Assembly (NCBI GenBank): GCA_023374045.1
Contig: CM041776.1
Coordinates: 118,873,000 to 118,936,999 of the forward strand
From: Limonium bicolor
Taxonomy: Eukaryota > Streptophyta > Magnoliopsida > Caryophyllales > Plumbaginaceae
DNA: 64,000 nt
Direction: 5' to 3'
Position 1 is the first letter of the stretch; the number at the start of each line of letters is the position of its first letter. Below the pieces are notes generated by a model. The model was not told where the DNA came from, did no database searches, and saw only the letters and a program-made list of their open reading frames with translations. Positions 1 through 11,620 of the stretch are shown here, piece by piece. Made by a program: the position numbers and the translations under genes.

Positions 1-352
1 TTCTTCAAAAATTTCAGGATCGGAGATTCATCCTCCTGGAAATTTTCCAACCGTAAACAATTCTCCTTATCCCTATTATTTGCAACAACTTCACTCCACG
101 ACTTCCTGATCTGAGGAATTTTCCCCATATCCACGACTTCACCACAGCCGACGCGCGTTGCAGATCCACCAGATTATCCTTAAGTACCCTAACCTCCTCA
201 TCGCCTACCTCCTGTTCCACCTTGTCGTGGCTCCCAAATGTGAGCACCTTCTTAGGGGCACCCGACGAAGCAACCTGAATCGGTTGATTTGGAGTCGAAA
301 TTGGATTACCAAGCAATAGAACCGTTACTTTAGCCTTACGTCCTCTACCCAT
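1..352 (-). pseudogene. LINE-type ORF1 N-terminal fragment (plant DUF4283/zinc-knuckle family)
   Basis: Reads right to left from an ATG at 352 and runs off the left edge, so only the first ~115 codons are visible. It opens with a basic MGRGRKAK stretch. Near the end, a second frame reads SWSEVVANNRDKENCLRL and continues in an acidic stretch; this resembles the start of plant non-LTR retrotransposon ORF1 or DUF4283 zinc-knuckle proteins, which bind nucleic acid. The two halves lie in different frames, with the switch at about 140-175. The upstream in-frame ATG at 415 would add 21 residues, but the MGRGRKAK start is the one I recognise in this family. Family assignment rests on my recollection of similar plant proteins, not a search; the reverse transcriptase would lie outside the window. 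Confidence 0.5.
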
Positions 353-1081
353 GGTAGAAAAAGAGAAGAGAAACCTAGGAGAGAGGTGAGAGCTTCTCTC
401 ACTAGACCATTGCAATAAAGTACAATTTATATACTTATTTTATTAAAGAGGTGAATTCAAAATAATATTTATATTATTATAATATAGTACACTTTTAGTC
501 GATACTTCAATTAATGTAAGTCAAATGCAATGTTATTTTTTTCTTATTTGTTTATAAATTTATAATTAAATATATATGTTTATTATATAATATTTAATGA
601 TTATATTTTTAAAGTTTTATGTATATTTAGTATTTAATAGTTATGAATTGTTAATTATTTTAATTTTATATATGTTTTAGTTATTTTTTTATTTTCTGTA
701 GTTATTTATATTGTGTAGTATTTTAATTTTTTTTTTGTAAAACTTTATACAAGGGAAAAAACGTGAGATATTGTGAACTTGAATGATGGGTAATGTCATA
801 GTAAAATAGTTATTATTTAAGATAATCTGTAAATCATGATACTTTATAATTTTTTAAAATTTTTTAGGGTATCTTGTCAGTATGTTTTGAAAAAATTATA
901 TATTGTGAATTATAAATTTTTTTTATAGATGTATTATGAATTAAAAATAGTTTTAGAGATATGTTGTGAATAAATATTATCGACGTAGTATGCCTTCCTC
1001 GAATTATCGACGTTCCGTATTGAATGGGGAGGGAAATCAAATTCATTTGTTAGTTCTACTTCTAGGGTTTATCGGTGAATC
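353..1081. other. AT-rich spacer, no gene seen
   Basis: Strongly AT-rich DNA with many T and A runs between the LINE fragment and the HSP70 promoter. I see no convincing gene, RNA or complete repeat. Short ORFs in it are low-complexity. A TTCCTCGAA stretch near 993-1001 recalls a heat-shock element, but the half-site spacing is wrong. Confidence 0.6.
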
Positions 1082-1107
1082 CCAATGGTCTCGTCAACAG
1101 TATAAAT
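1082..1107 (+). promoter_or_regulatory. HSP70 core promoter: CCAAT and TATA boxes
   Basis: CCAAT at 1082-1086 is followed by TATAAAT at 1101-1107. The TATA box is about 130 bases before the HSP70 ATG at 1238, which would place transcription start near 1130-1135 and leave a 5' UTR of about 105 bases. I found no well-spaced array of heat-shock elements in the few hundred bases upstream, which fits a constitutive (cognate) promoter better than a strongly heat-induced one. Confidence 0.55.
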
Positions 1108-1237
1108 ATGTTTTTCTCTTAGCATAACTTCCTCATATTTCTCATACGTGTTGTCATTGTTTAGTTGAGTTTTCAGTTCTCTCATTCTCATCGTTAATCT
1201 GAGAGTTGATCACCGTAGAGAAGCAACTGGAAACGAA

Positions 1238-3634
1238 ATGTCTGGTTTTAAGTCTGATGGACCAGCAATCGGAATTGACCTGGGTACTACCTACTCTTGT
1301 GTTGGTGTATGGCAGCACGATCGTGTGGAGATCATCGCCAATGACTTGGGAAATCGGACAACGCCATCTTATGTCGCCTTCACCAATGTTGAGCGACTGA
1401 TCGGGGATGCCGCCAAGAACCAATGTGCCATCAATCCCACCAACACGGTCTTCGGTTTGTTTGCTTTGTCCTACTTCACTCTTCTCTGCCGCTCTATCGT
1501 GCTCTCTGCCTCTCCCTTCAATGCATACTTTTAGTCAGGGCTGACTGGTGTCTTTGCTGCTACTATTCATACGTGAAGTAGGTAGCTATTACTGTTTTTG
1601 CTACGAGGCAACTGTACTTAATATGTCTTACTCGCTTAGTGGTAAATGGTAGTGTAAACGTTAGATATACCAAGCAACTAGAAATGAAGTCCATTTCATT
1701 GTCTAGAAGATAGAAACTTGAAAGTGCTTGGGAATGTGTCAACTTAAGATATGTGCAAGTCAGTGTTTCAGTATAAAAATCGTTTGTTAACATTTATGCT
1801 TAAAACTGTGAACTGTCTTCTTTGTTGCGACCCAATAGTAATGGATGTATATCTGTTTCTTGCGTGATCGTAGATGCTAAGAGGCTTATTGGCATGAGAT
1901 TCAGCGACTCTTCAGTTCAAAATGACATAAAGCTCTGGCCATTCAAGGTAATTGCTGATACAGATGATAAGCCAACAATTGTTCTCACCTATAAGGGTGA
2001 AGAGAAACACTTCACTCCTCAAGAGATATCTTCCATGGTTCTCCACAAGATGAGGCAAACTGCTGAAACATACCTAGGAAAGACAGTAAAAAATGCTGTT
2101 ATTACTGTTCCTGCGTACTTCAATGACTCACAACGTTGTGCTACCAAGGATGCGGGTACTATAGCGGGCTTTAATGTCATTCAAATCATCAATGAGCCTA
2201 CTGCAGCTGCAATGGCATATGGGCTTGATCTGAATGTTGGAAGCTCTGGAAAGAATGTATTGATTTTTGATCTGGGTGGTGGTACTTTTGATGTATCCAT
2301 CCTTACTATCAAAGGGGAAGTATTTGAGGTGAAAGCTGTGGCTGGAGATACTCATTTGGGTGGGGAGGATTTTGATAACAGAATTGTCACACTTCATGCA
2401 AGAATTTAAGAGGAAGCATCACAAGGACATTAGTGAGCATCCAAAAGCTTTAAGAAAGTTGAGGAATACTTGTGAGAGAGCGAAAAGGTATCTGTCTTTT
2501 AATACTCAAGCTCCAATTGAAGTTGATTGCCTCTATCAGGGGATTGACTTCTATGCTACACTAACACGTGCTAAGTTTGAGGAGTTAAATGGTGATTTGT
2601 TTAGAAAGTGTATAGATTCAGTAAAGAAGGCCTTGAGGGATGCGAAGATGGACACAAGTGCGATACATGATGTCGTTCTTGTTGGTGGATCCAGCAGGAT
2701 ACCAATGGTGCAACAACTTTTACAAGATCTTTTCAATGGCAAAGAACTTTGCCACCGCATTAACCCTGATGAGGCTGTTGCCTATGGGGCGGCCGTTAAA
2801 GCTGCACATTTTTGTGGTGAAGGTAACAAGAAGATACAACACTTGGTGTTGTTGGATGTTACTCCCATGTCTCTTGGGTTGAATGATAAATATGGAAAAA
2901 TGATTGTTGTGGTCCCAAAAAATACCACCATTCCTTGTAAGTTGGAGAGATTGTGCACAACTTCAAGCAACAATCAAACTAGCGTAATGTTCAAGGTTTA
3001 TGAAGGGGAGAGAGTAATTGCTAAGGAAAACATTCTGTTGGGGACATTGACGTTGGGTGGGATAGCACCTGCCGCTAGTGGTATGGCTAAGGTCCGGGTA
3101 TGCTTTGAAATTGATGCAAATGGTATACTGACAGTCTCTGCGATGGACAAGGCTACAAAACATTGGAAGGAAGTCACTATTAAGAATGAAAGGGGGAGGT
3201 TATCAAAGGATGAGATTGATAGGATGATAGGGGAGGCTGAAATGTACAAGGATGAGGATGATGAGTACAAGAGGAAGGCAGACGCTATGAGTGCTCTTGA
3301 GAAGTATGTATACTGCATAAGGGATATGATCAGGGAGGACAAGATTGTATCCAAGCTCAGCAATAATATGAACAAGATAGAACGTGAAATTGAGTCAAGT
3401 ATAGCTTGGCTTGATAGCAACAAAGTGGTGGAGGATAATGAATTTGCTTGTGAAATGATGGAGAAACTGGTGGAGACCATTTTGGATTCTTTGGGTTATG
3501 GAAGAAGCTCTTCTTCTAAGGGAAGGGTAGCAAATTGGCTAATTCAAGGGATACGAGTCGACCCTTCTTTATCTGAAATGTTCGAGCGCCCGGTCCCATC
3601 AATATCTGCTGTTTTGGAATTTATTCTAATATGA
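1238..3634 (+). pseudogene. Cytosolic HSP70 chaperone gene, one intron, frameshifted
   Basis: Encodes a plant cytosolic HSP70/HSC70-type ATP-dependent chaperone of ~659 codons in two exons (1238-1454, 1874-3634). All three family signatures are present: IDLGTTYS at residue ~12, [13 protein letters not shown] at ~200, and VVLVGGSSRIPMVQQLL at ~335. The intron splits the Asp codon of NTVFDAKRLIG, where plant HSC70 genes carry theirs. At ~2389 the frame shifts; two bases appear to be missing between IV and [10 protein letters not shown]. As read, translation would stop at 2409, leaving only part of the nucleotide-binding domain. The second half is clearly diverged: the substrate-binding region and lid are altered, and the C-terminal EEVD co-chaperone motif is replaced by an unrelated hydrophobic tail. 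It is either a pseudogene or a diverged paralogue with an assembly error. Confidence 0.9.
1455..1873 (+). other. HSP70 intron (419 bp)
   Basis: Starts GTTTGT after ...TTCG at 1454 and ends GTAG before ATGCTAAGAGG at 1874. Removing it restores GAT-GCT-AAG (Asp-Ala-Lys) in phase 1, exactly where the canonical plant HSC70 intron sits. It is T-rich, as plant introns are. Confidence 0.85.
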
Positions 3635-4466
3635 TTCTGATTTTAATAGTCAAGGATCGCGTCTGCGGCAGTACAGAACTGTAACTCGCCATTTTCCGGG
3701 TATAGGGACTTGTCCTTTTGGTTTTTTTTCTTTTTTCTTTATTTGGGGTTATTTTTCTGTGGTGGTGTGGTGTCTTTGGTAGTGTTGTTGTCGTCTGGAT
3801 AATCTTAAATCTGTTGTTTTGGTTGTGCTGTTATCAGTTTCAATTTGAGTTAATGTTAGTACCCTGTATTTTGGATAAATGAGGCACTTTAGTAGCAGCT
3901 ATGTTCTTGTGTGATTACGCGTGTTGTCGGAGTGTGATCTCTAGCTTTTCAGTAGCCAGCTTAGCACACGGGTAACTGAACTATACTATTATTTCTGCTG
4001 TCTGCATACATAATGCAAATTTTTATCTTTCTATGCACTTCGACCTTATTCGGCTGAACGTATCTGCAGCTTGCAATTGCATTTGCAGAAGGAAGGCTTC
4101 TATAGCAAATGGTAAACATTTATTTGAGTTTCATTCTTGGTCGGATTAAAAACGGAAATTTTATAATATATGTTTATAATAATAATTGTTTGTGAAGTTG
4201 TTTTTGTGAACTTCAAAAGCTGGTCAGCTGGAACTAGACTAGTCTCGAGAGGATCATTAAACTAGTTAATAATGTTAGCCTTTACATTCACGTTAGAATA
4301 TTGATTTTCTGCTCTCTTCCTTTCCCTTAATATTTGTTTATGGACACGAAAACTTTTTTTTTAACTATATGAACTTCGAGGCCTTGTTTGGAATATATAA
4401 CGTACTATATAATCTATCTGGGCTCATATACATATAGTGCTCATTTACATAACTCGTCTGTGTTTT
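3635..4466. other. HSP70 3' region and spacer
   Basis: T-rich 3' UTR-like sequence follows the HSP70 stop, with a GATAAATG poly(A)-like motif near 3870. Beyond it I see only AT-rich unique DNA. No further gene, RNA or clear repeat is visible. Confidence 0.5.
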
Positions 4467-4478
4467 GCAGTCAGTTTT
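4467..4478. repeat. 12-bp direct repeat, left copy
   Basis: GCAGTCAGTTTT occurs here and again, exactly, at 6527-6538, bracketing the inverted-repeat element between them. It could be a target-site duplication, but it is longer than the 9 bp usual for Mutator-like insertions, so this is tentative. Confidence 0.3.
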
Positions 4479-4495
4479 TTTATTCGGTACCACGA

Positions 4496-4515
4496 CCCTG
4501 GCGCTTGCGCCAGGG
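4496..4515. repeat. Perfect GC-rich hairpin
   Basis: CCCTGGCGC and GCGCCAGGG are separated by TT, giving a 9-bp perfect stem in otherwise AT-rich DNA just inside the left 12-bp repeat. No T-run follows, and its role is unknown. Confidence 0.6.
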
Positions 4516-5082
4516 ACTAACATGGAGATAGAAGATGTGTTGGGGGATAAATGAAGGAAAAAATGTAGGAAAAAAAAGAAAGAAAAATATTGCAGTTACG
4601 CGCCTATACGAGAGTTTAGGGGGGATGAATTTGGTTTTATTAATAAGAGAGATAAAAATATTATTTTTTTTAAAATGTCATAACTTACAAAATATGAGTG
4701 TAAAAATATAACAAATTATACCATTGATCATCATTTTTCGTGCTCTTCAAAACAAGATGCATCATGGATATGTTTTAGTAAACTTAAAATTTTATGTTTT
4801 TAGAATGAGTATATATTAGATATTTTTAAAGTGAATCTTGCTCATTAGCAAAATGAATCTTACCTCAAACACTCTAAAAACCACCCTAGAAAAGTTTAAA
4901 ACATTGAAGACATTTTTAGGGTTGGTAGTAGACCCTAAACCCTAACCACAAATCCTAAAAACTTGTCGAGTTTGTAACGACGATAAAAGTGTAGAACCAA
5001 TGCCAAATAGATTACCCTACCCCCCAAACACCCTAAAAACCACCCTAAGAATGCTAAAAACGTCTTGGGTATTTTTAGGGTT

Positions 5083-5617
5083 GGGAAAATTACATCGCCC
5101 ACCCATAACGTTTGATGAAATTACACAGCCCACCCACGAGGTTTTAAAAATTACTTTGCCCCCCATGTGGTTTCCACAATTTTACATCCAACAATTTTTC
5201 TAATATTTGATCAACTTAAAAGATGGTTAAATGATATCCAAATTTGATGAAACTTTACATGGACGATGCTAAGGTGTTATATTTTTGTTCAATGCCAAAT
5301 TCAAAGTTTTTTAAGGTCATATATGCCGTGTGGGACCCAATGAAACATGAGACACGTTCATCGGGTCCCACGGATCATATATGAGCTTAAAAAACGTTAG
5401 GTTTCACATTTTACCAAAATATAACACTTTAATATCGTCCATGTAAAGTTTCATCAAATTTGGATATCATTTAACCATCTTTTAAGTAGATCAAATATTA
5501 GAAAAGTTGTTGGATGTAAAATTGTGGAAACCACATGGGTGGGCAAAGTAATTTTTGAACCTCGTGGGTGGGCTGTGTATTTCGCCAAACGTCTGGGTGG
5601 GCGATGTTAATTTTCCC
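5083..5617. mobile_element. Mutator-type foldback MITE, 535 bp, with 9-bp TSD
   Basis: Begins GGGAAAATTA and ends TAATTTTCCC. Almost the whole element is an inverted repeat, two arms of ~255 bases meeting at a short loop near 5340-5365. It is flanked by the identical 9-mer TTTAGGGTT (5074-5082 and 5618-5626). The GGGAAAATTA terminus and 9-bp duplication are typical of Mutator-like elements. It has no coding capacity. It sits inside the larger inverted-repeat element, so it inserted later. Confidence 0.9.
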
Positions 5618-5689
5618 TTTAGGGTTTATAGTGCAAGGTTAAGGTTCACTTTTGGAAAACAAAGGATGCATATTGTTCTATATGAAATG

Positions 5690-6290
5690 TACGCTTTTCT
5701 TAAACATAAGATTCACTTTTTAAAATGAATGATTCACTTTTAATAAATGAAAGGTTTCATACTGTCTCGCATAAGTTTATGGTAGGATTCTTTTACTAGT
5801 ATTAAACAAAATATTCACTTTTCTTAAACCTTTGATTCACCTTCAAAACATTTGATTCACTTTCTTAAACCTTTGATTCACTTTTCATAAACCTCTTATT
5901 CACTTTAGTTAAAATAATCTCTATTTACAAAATCACTTTTCTTAAACCATTGATTCACTTTTCTTAAACACATGATCACTTACAAAAACCTCTGATTCAC
6001 ATTTCTTAAAACTTTTAATCACTTTAGTTAAACAATCAATGCTAAACGAGATTCACTCTTATTACTCTAATTCACTTTGTAACAACTTGTGAATTTACTT
6101 TTTAACAACCATTGATTCATTTTTTTAAAACCTCTGATTCACACTAGTCAAACAGTCAAAATCACTTTAGTTAAACAATCTCTGTTTATGAGATTCGCTT
6201 TTTTTAAACCTCTTATTCACTTTCAAGCAACTGTCTGATTCACTTTTTAACAACCTTTGATTCACTTTTTAACTTAAGATTCACAATGAA
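5690..6290. repeat. Degenerate GATTCACTTT/CTTAAAC repeat tract
   Basis: More than twenty imperfect copies of GATTCACTTTT-CTTAAACCT are spaced about 20-40 bases apart, making up most of the interior of the inverted-repeat element. A sparser GATTCATTA version fills the related element at 51.9-52.7 kb. It is non-coding; such subterminal motif arrays in DNA transposons can serve as transposase binding sites, but that is inference here. Confidence 0.7.
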
Positions 6291-6526
6291 TCTTAAAAAT
6301 ATGTACATACAAAAATTTAAAATTTAAAATTTATCAAAATATATTCATGTTTGGTCTTATTTTAAAGAGCACAAAAAATGATGAACAATGATATAAAATT
6401 TATATTATTTAGACTTATATATAATAAAATACAACATTTTAAAGTTTTACAAAATAATAAACCACTATAAGACAAAATAGGTGCCACCGTGCCAGCTCCA
6501 CCTTCGAAATTGCCTTTTTTATTTAT

Positions 6527-6538
6527 GCAGTCAGTTTT
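6527..6538. repeat. 12-bp direct repeat, right copy
   Basis: Second copy of GCAGTCAGTTTT (first at 4467-4478), followed by several more CAGTCA motifs to ~6590. Possible target-site duplication of the element between the copies. Confidence 0.3.
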
Positions 6539-6765
6539 AAAAAAATACAGTCAAATTTTTAAATTTCGCAGTCACCAGTATACAGTCAGTATTCCAGGGT
6601 TTGTAGTCGAAAAAAAAACCGAGTATATATACCCCGAGGCACCCTATTTCTTTCTCCACGCTATTTCATGATTGTTGTCAACCCAGTTAAACCGGAAAAG
6701 ACACATTTCGTAGTTGTTGTAGTCCAATACCCAGATGTTTTGTATAACACCGAAATATGATTGTT

Positions 6766-9600
6766 TTACTGAAACTGGACTATGCTGCGACCCACACCGC
6801 TGATGTAATATAATTCATGATAAGCTTCAAGCTCTACGCCACTGTTTTGATTCGTTGACTTGCGATCCTGACGTTCTGTGAAAAAGGTGAATCCATTGAC
6901 ATCGTACCCCTCATGAGAAATTACATCCAGATTTGTTCCAAATGCAATTACTTTAATTAGTTCAGGCACATTCGTGGACTGATCGGACAACACTCTGTCT
7001 CTGAACCATCTGACAAATGTCCTGTTCTGCTCATTTTGTAGTCACGTCACTCATGTCTGGATATTGTGCTCTTAAAACACACAAGTGTTCATCAAGTACG
7101 GTTCGACATCTTCAAGATGACTCAGCACAACTAAATGAGCTTTGTTAAGAGTGTCTATATTAATTCTTTTCAGTTTCCATCCAACCGTGCCAACACCCTT
7201 CAATCTGCACTGGTGTCTAGAACGTGGAAGTCCAATGGTATCAACACCTTCTAAGTAATTGGTTCAGAACTCTACAACTTCCTCTATGACAGTGCCCTCT
7301 ATAATACTGCCCTCTGGGTGACGACGGTTCTTCTTTTCTTCTTCAGGACACCCATGTACCTTTCGAACGGACACATGTAGCAAAGGTACAAAAGACCACA
7401 CATCAGAATCTCTTTTACAAGATGCACGAGGAGATGTAACATTATATCGAAGAACGATGGAGGAAAATACATCTCCAGCTAGCATTGTCACAATAAGATC
7501 CTTTTATAGTTTAGTCAAAGTGTCCGCATCAAGAACCTCAGATGAAAAGGTTTAGAGGAAGACACTGACATTTGTGATTGTGTGTCTGACTGCATCAGGC
7601 AAGATCCCACACAATGCAATTGGCAAAAATTCTTGAAGTAGGACATGATAATCGTGAGATTTCATTCCTACTGATTTCAAATCTGTCATGGACACTAGGC
7701 TCCTTATGTTTGAGGAGTATCTGAAGACACCTTGATGTTGCAAAGGGTAATGCATAGACTATGGTTCTCTTCTTTAGACAGAGTGTGATAGGCAGGAGGT
7801 AAGAATGTGCGTTTTCCACGTTCTTGCGAGACAAGCTCTGTGAATATGCCCAACTCAATTAATCTTCTTCCTTCAAATGATCCTTTGTATTTCCTTTTAT
7901 GTTCAAAAGGGTGCTAGTGATACTTTCGCCCACGTTCCTCTCGACATGCATCCCATCAGTACAATGTCTAACCTCCAGATGTTGTCAGTACTGGAGTTCC
8001 CAAAATATTGATTTCTTTTTCCAGACACTTTTTTCACCACTTTTGGTTGGCGGCCCAAAGTTGTTGACAATATTATCCACCTTTTTGTAAATCTCTGTAC
8101 CTGTCAAAGGCTGGCGCGCCACGTTGTGATCAGTTTTCCCATCGAACTCTTTCACCATCTTTCAGTACTTATGTCCTTTTGGAAGCATTTTTAGGTGGCC
8201 CATGTACACGCTTTTGCCACTATGTTTCAAGCGAATGCTACAAGTGTTATCACCACAAATCGGACACGCCAATGCCCCCTTGAATAGCCTGAAAGATTAC
8301 CATAGGCGGGGAGTCATTAATTGTGTAGTACAACATAGCACACAAATTGAAGTCCTCTTTGTTGAATGAGTTGTAAACCATAGCCCCTTCATTCCACAAG
8401 AGTTGTAGATCCTCTATCAAAGGTTGTAGGAATACATCAATTTTGTTATCTGGTTGCTTCAGACCCGATATTAACAGAGATAATAAGATGTGTCTTGGTT
8501 TCATGCATAACCACAACTGTAGATTGTAAATAACCAAAAGCACAGACCAGGTACTGTGTTGCTACTCAAAGTACCGTAAGGGTTCATCCCATCCGTGCAC
8601 AAGCCTAGCCTTAGGTTTCTCGGTTCGTTACCAAAATCCGGAAATTTATGTCTATGTTCTCCACTGTGGTGCATCAGCGGGATGTCTCAATCTGCCATCC
8701 TTCTTCCTGTGAATTGAATGCCACCTAGATTCTCTACGTCTTTCTCACAGAGAACAAACGTCTGAACCTGGAATGATGGGTAGGTACAATAGTACCTTAG
8801 CCGTGAACCTTTCTTACTACCGCTGATGTCAGTTTGTTGTTTCTTCAGATACTGTGACTCTCACATGCTGACAGCTTTCAGCAAATTCATCCGATTTCCA
8901 AAAACATGCAACCATTTAGACAAGCATGAATTTTTCTGGTACTCCATACCCATCGGGCACATCAATTTTTTGGCTGAGTACGTAGTCGTTGGTAAAATGT
9001 TGTCCACCAGAAGAATGTTTTTTCAATAGTTCCAAGAGGGCAGTGAAACTTACGTTCGCTACAGCCCTATTTCGCTTTCAAGTTGAATAGCTTTAGGATG
9101 ACACTCAACTTGCTTAACTTTTGTAGGGTCACACTCGGGGTACAGTGGTGTGTTTTGGATGATCCAACAAATTTTTATACTTGTCTGGCATGTTAAAGTC
9201 ATGTCATTCCACATCTTCGAGCATTGTCCCAATGTCATCGTCAAAGAAATCTGGCTCAACGTTAACTGTAGTGCTTCCGCATCACCCGCAACAGTATCTC
9301 TCCGAGTTCTATTTCTGTGTTTGCCTGACCATTATCCTCTTCGTCAGGCTTAATAACATCGAACACGCTCTGACCATGCCATCGGATTATGTCTTGGAAT
9401 CCTTTGTAAAACCGCGGCGCATAAGATGTTCCTTAACTATTTCAACGCCGTGATACTCAGATTGTTTGGCAGTCGATACACGGACAAAATATGTATCCCT
9501 TGTCTGAAGGTTTCAAATTGTTCGCCAACACTATGCATAACTTATCGACTCCTTCTAAAAAATTGTCGTCCAACTTTCCGTTGTAAATCCACGAATGTTT
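6766..9600 (-). pseudogene. CACTA TNP2 transposase remnant
   Basis: Fragments of one transposase occur in order from high to low coordinates. Near 9590-9460 is the transposase-associated domain (WIYNGKLDDNFLEGVDK, then a CPCIDC zinc-type motif). Near 8540-8250 is a TNP2-core segment (LIEDLQLLWNEG, then LYYTINDSP). Near 7750-7560 is DLKSVGMKSHDYHVLLQE, a strongly conserved TNP2 block. Near 6990-6766 is the C-terminal part (SHEGYDVNGFTFFTE). The intact enzyme cuts and joins CACTA ends in the nucleus. Stops and frameshifts separate every block, and much of 8600-9400 cannot be read in one frame. Confidence 0.85.
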
Positions 9601-9659
9601 TATCTCCTTCTAGCTATTTATGAAGGGCAACCATTTCATACCGTCACCCATGGCGGAGT

Positions 9660-10560
9660 CTTTACATTTTTGTATCTTATCAACCTAAATTCATCCATGA
9701 GTATTAAATCCCACCGGTGAACGTGTTTTTTAATATGTAATTTATTGAAAATTTCGGCAGCATCTCCCTACAGTCTTCAAATGCACGTATTATAATATTA
9801 ATCAATAATATACACACTCAAAGAACAATAAAGAGATACTGTTGATATAATCAGTAAACTACATATTAAAAACACATTCACACCCTAGGTGTGAGATTTA
9901 ACAATCATGGACAGTCCCGACGGGGACTGCCCAAGATATACCTAATACTATATATATATATATATATGTAATCTTACCTGATCTAGTAGACGATAGCTGA
10001 TGCTAAGACAATGAGGTCGGAAGGCAAAATAAAGTCAAAGTCCTGATGCATAAACAAAAAAAACGACAACATTATAATTCATCAAAAAATCAAGGTTAAA
10101 ACGCTAGCTAAACGACAGCAAAAATTCGACAGCATCTCCCCTATATTTCTAATATTTTCAAATCACTTTTATCAACATCAAATTCACACGCACCATCAGA
10201 ATTACTTATAAACTAATTTTATAGTTTAAAACTACACTACTATGTATTAATTGTAAAACCAAATGATAAGAATAACCAAATCAAATCTACTCTTCAAAAC
10301 GATAAACAAAGAAATATCACTACAACAGTTTAGAGTTTGGTTTGCAAAATTACCGTTAGTAAGCAGTGAAGTTGGCAATTAGTGCATAAATCAGCCCACG
10401 AACTAGGTTCCAATTAACTGTGAATCTGGGCACAAATATATGAACAAGGTTAGAACATTTGCCATTACACTCTTAGGAATCGACAAAAACGACGTTAGAA
10501 CTAGCATTCGACATATATATGAACAAAGTTAGAACTAGGAATAATCGATAAAAATCTCAT
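9660..10560. other. CACTA upstream/intron-like AT-rich region
   Basis: No coding sequence. It lies between the transposase N-terminal region and the CT-rich leader, contains a short (TA)n run near 9950-9967, and probably represents leader intron or promoter of the CACTA element. CACTACAACAG at ~10319 resembles a CACTA terminus, but no matching partner was found. Confidence 0.4.
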
Positions 10561-10779
10561 ACCCAGTACGCGTTAGAGTCGACAGCGACGACCAGTGGTA
10601 GATGGGTGGTGACCGGCGGCGATGGGAGTGAAAAAGGTGGCGGGAACGACGACGGCGATGGCCGTTAGTAAGGTGACGGGAGTGAAGAGGCGATTTCAGC
10701 AAGGAAGATAGCACGAGAGAGAAGTAGAGGTTACTGTAAGTGTGCAGAGTAAACGGGCAAATTTTCTAGTTAAAAGGAC

Positions 10780-11620
10780 TTTAGATTACGGTTCACAAGC
10801 AAACAGTAATCTAAAGTCAGACTTTAAATTACGGTTTTTGCAGTAATATTGCGCCTATGTTGAGTTTCGAACTCAAGATCGATGGTGTTGACTCATGTAC
10901 CCGCGGCCACTAGGCCATGAGTCTTATTCGATAAAACTTATGCAACATATTTATAATAAGTTTTTTTAAGGTAAAATAAGCTAGTAAAACGACGTCGTTA
11001 ACTGTCATTTAGATTACGCGTGGCGTCTAAAAAATCAAATAGTGCGGGAAATATTTAGCGTCAGCATAAAACGACGTCGTTGACCATTAGTGGGCGGGGA
11101 CTTTAGATGAAACTTATCAGTAAACCGTAATCTAAAGTCCGTTGACCGTCAAAGCGCGCGTCTACACAGGGACTTTACATTACGGTTTACTGATAACCGT
11201 GATCTAAAGTCCGTTGTAAAAAAGGTGCGCCTACCTCCGATCGATTATTGCTTATGGTTATTTCTATAAACGTCATTAATTAATTTCGGCCCTCCTATTA
11301 ATCACAGTTTGTGTTTAAGCCGTGATTAATCAGCCGTCATTAAAGGCTTCTGTTCCACCAGTGTATTAATTGTTGGTTGTTTTGTGCTGACATATTTGTG
11401 GCTGTTTTGAAAACTGTTGTTTTACAGTGTGACATATTTGCAGCTATTTTGAAAACTAATATTTGGTAGTGTGACATTTTTGCAGCATAAATTAGTTAAA
11501 TTAGCTTAGATGACGGTTATCAGTAAACCGTAATCTAAAGTCCGTTGACCGTCAAAGCGCGCGTCTACACAGGGACTTTACATTACAGTTTACTGATGAC
11601 CGTGATCTAAAGTCCGTTGT
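10780..11620. repeat. CACTA subterminal repeats (CCGTAATCTAAAGTC family)
   Basis: GACTTTAGATTACGG and its complement recur about nine times in both orientations between 10780 and 11620. Inverted, clustered short motifs next to a CACTA terminus are the usual arrangement of transposase-binding subterminal repeats in this superfamily. Confidence 0.75.
10862..10920 (-). other. tRNA-like pol III promoter pair (possible SINE or tRNA relic)
   Basis: On the minus strand TGGCCTAGTGG fits the pol III A box and GAGTTCGAAAC fits a B box about 35 bases downstream. The stretch does not fold into an obvious complete tRNA cloverleaf, so I call it a tRNA-derived relic only. It lies within the CACTA 5' region. 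Confidence 0.3.

Larger units (their letters stand above)
4620..6482. mobile_element. Non-autonomous long-TIR DNA transposon with GATTCAC array (copy 1)
   Basis: The outer ~170 bases at each end (about 4630-4800 and 6310-6480) are inverted copies of one another. The best-conserved part of each arm reads TCATCATTTTT.GTGCTCTT.AAAA.AAGA and continues as AT-rich sequence. The interior has no coding capacity: it holds the nested 5083-5617 element and a GATTCACTTT-rich tract. A related element lies at ~51860-52830 with the same arm core (GCTCTTCAAAACAAGACCA). Exact ends are uncertain by tens of bases. Superfamily is unknown; long arms and the lack of genes suggest a Mutator-like foldback. Confidence 0.6.

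Noticed and set aside
985..1075. Possible heat-shock elements upstream of HSP70
   Set aside because: TTC and GAA half-sites are present but not at the 2-base alternating spacing required.
4925..4950. Telomere-like CCCTAAACCCTAA
   Set aside because: Only about two units; not a telomeric tract.
10318..10330. CACTACAACAG as a CACTA terminus
   Set aside because: No matching inverted partner or 3-bp duplication; the CACTGGTGG terminus at 11363/11767 fits better.
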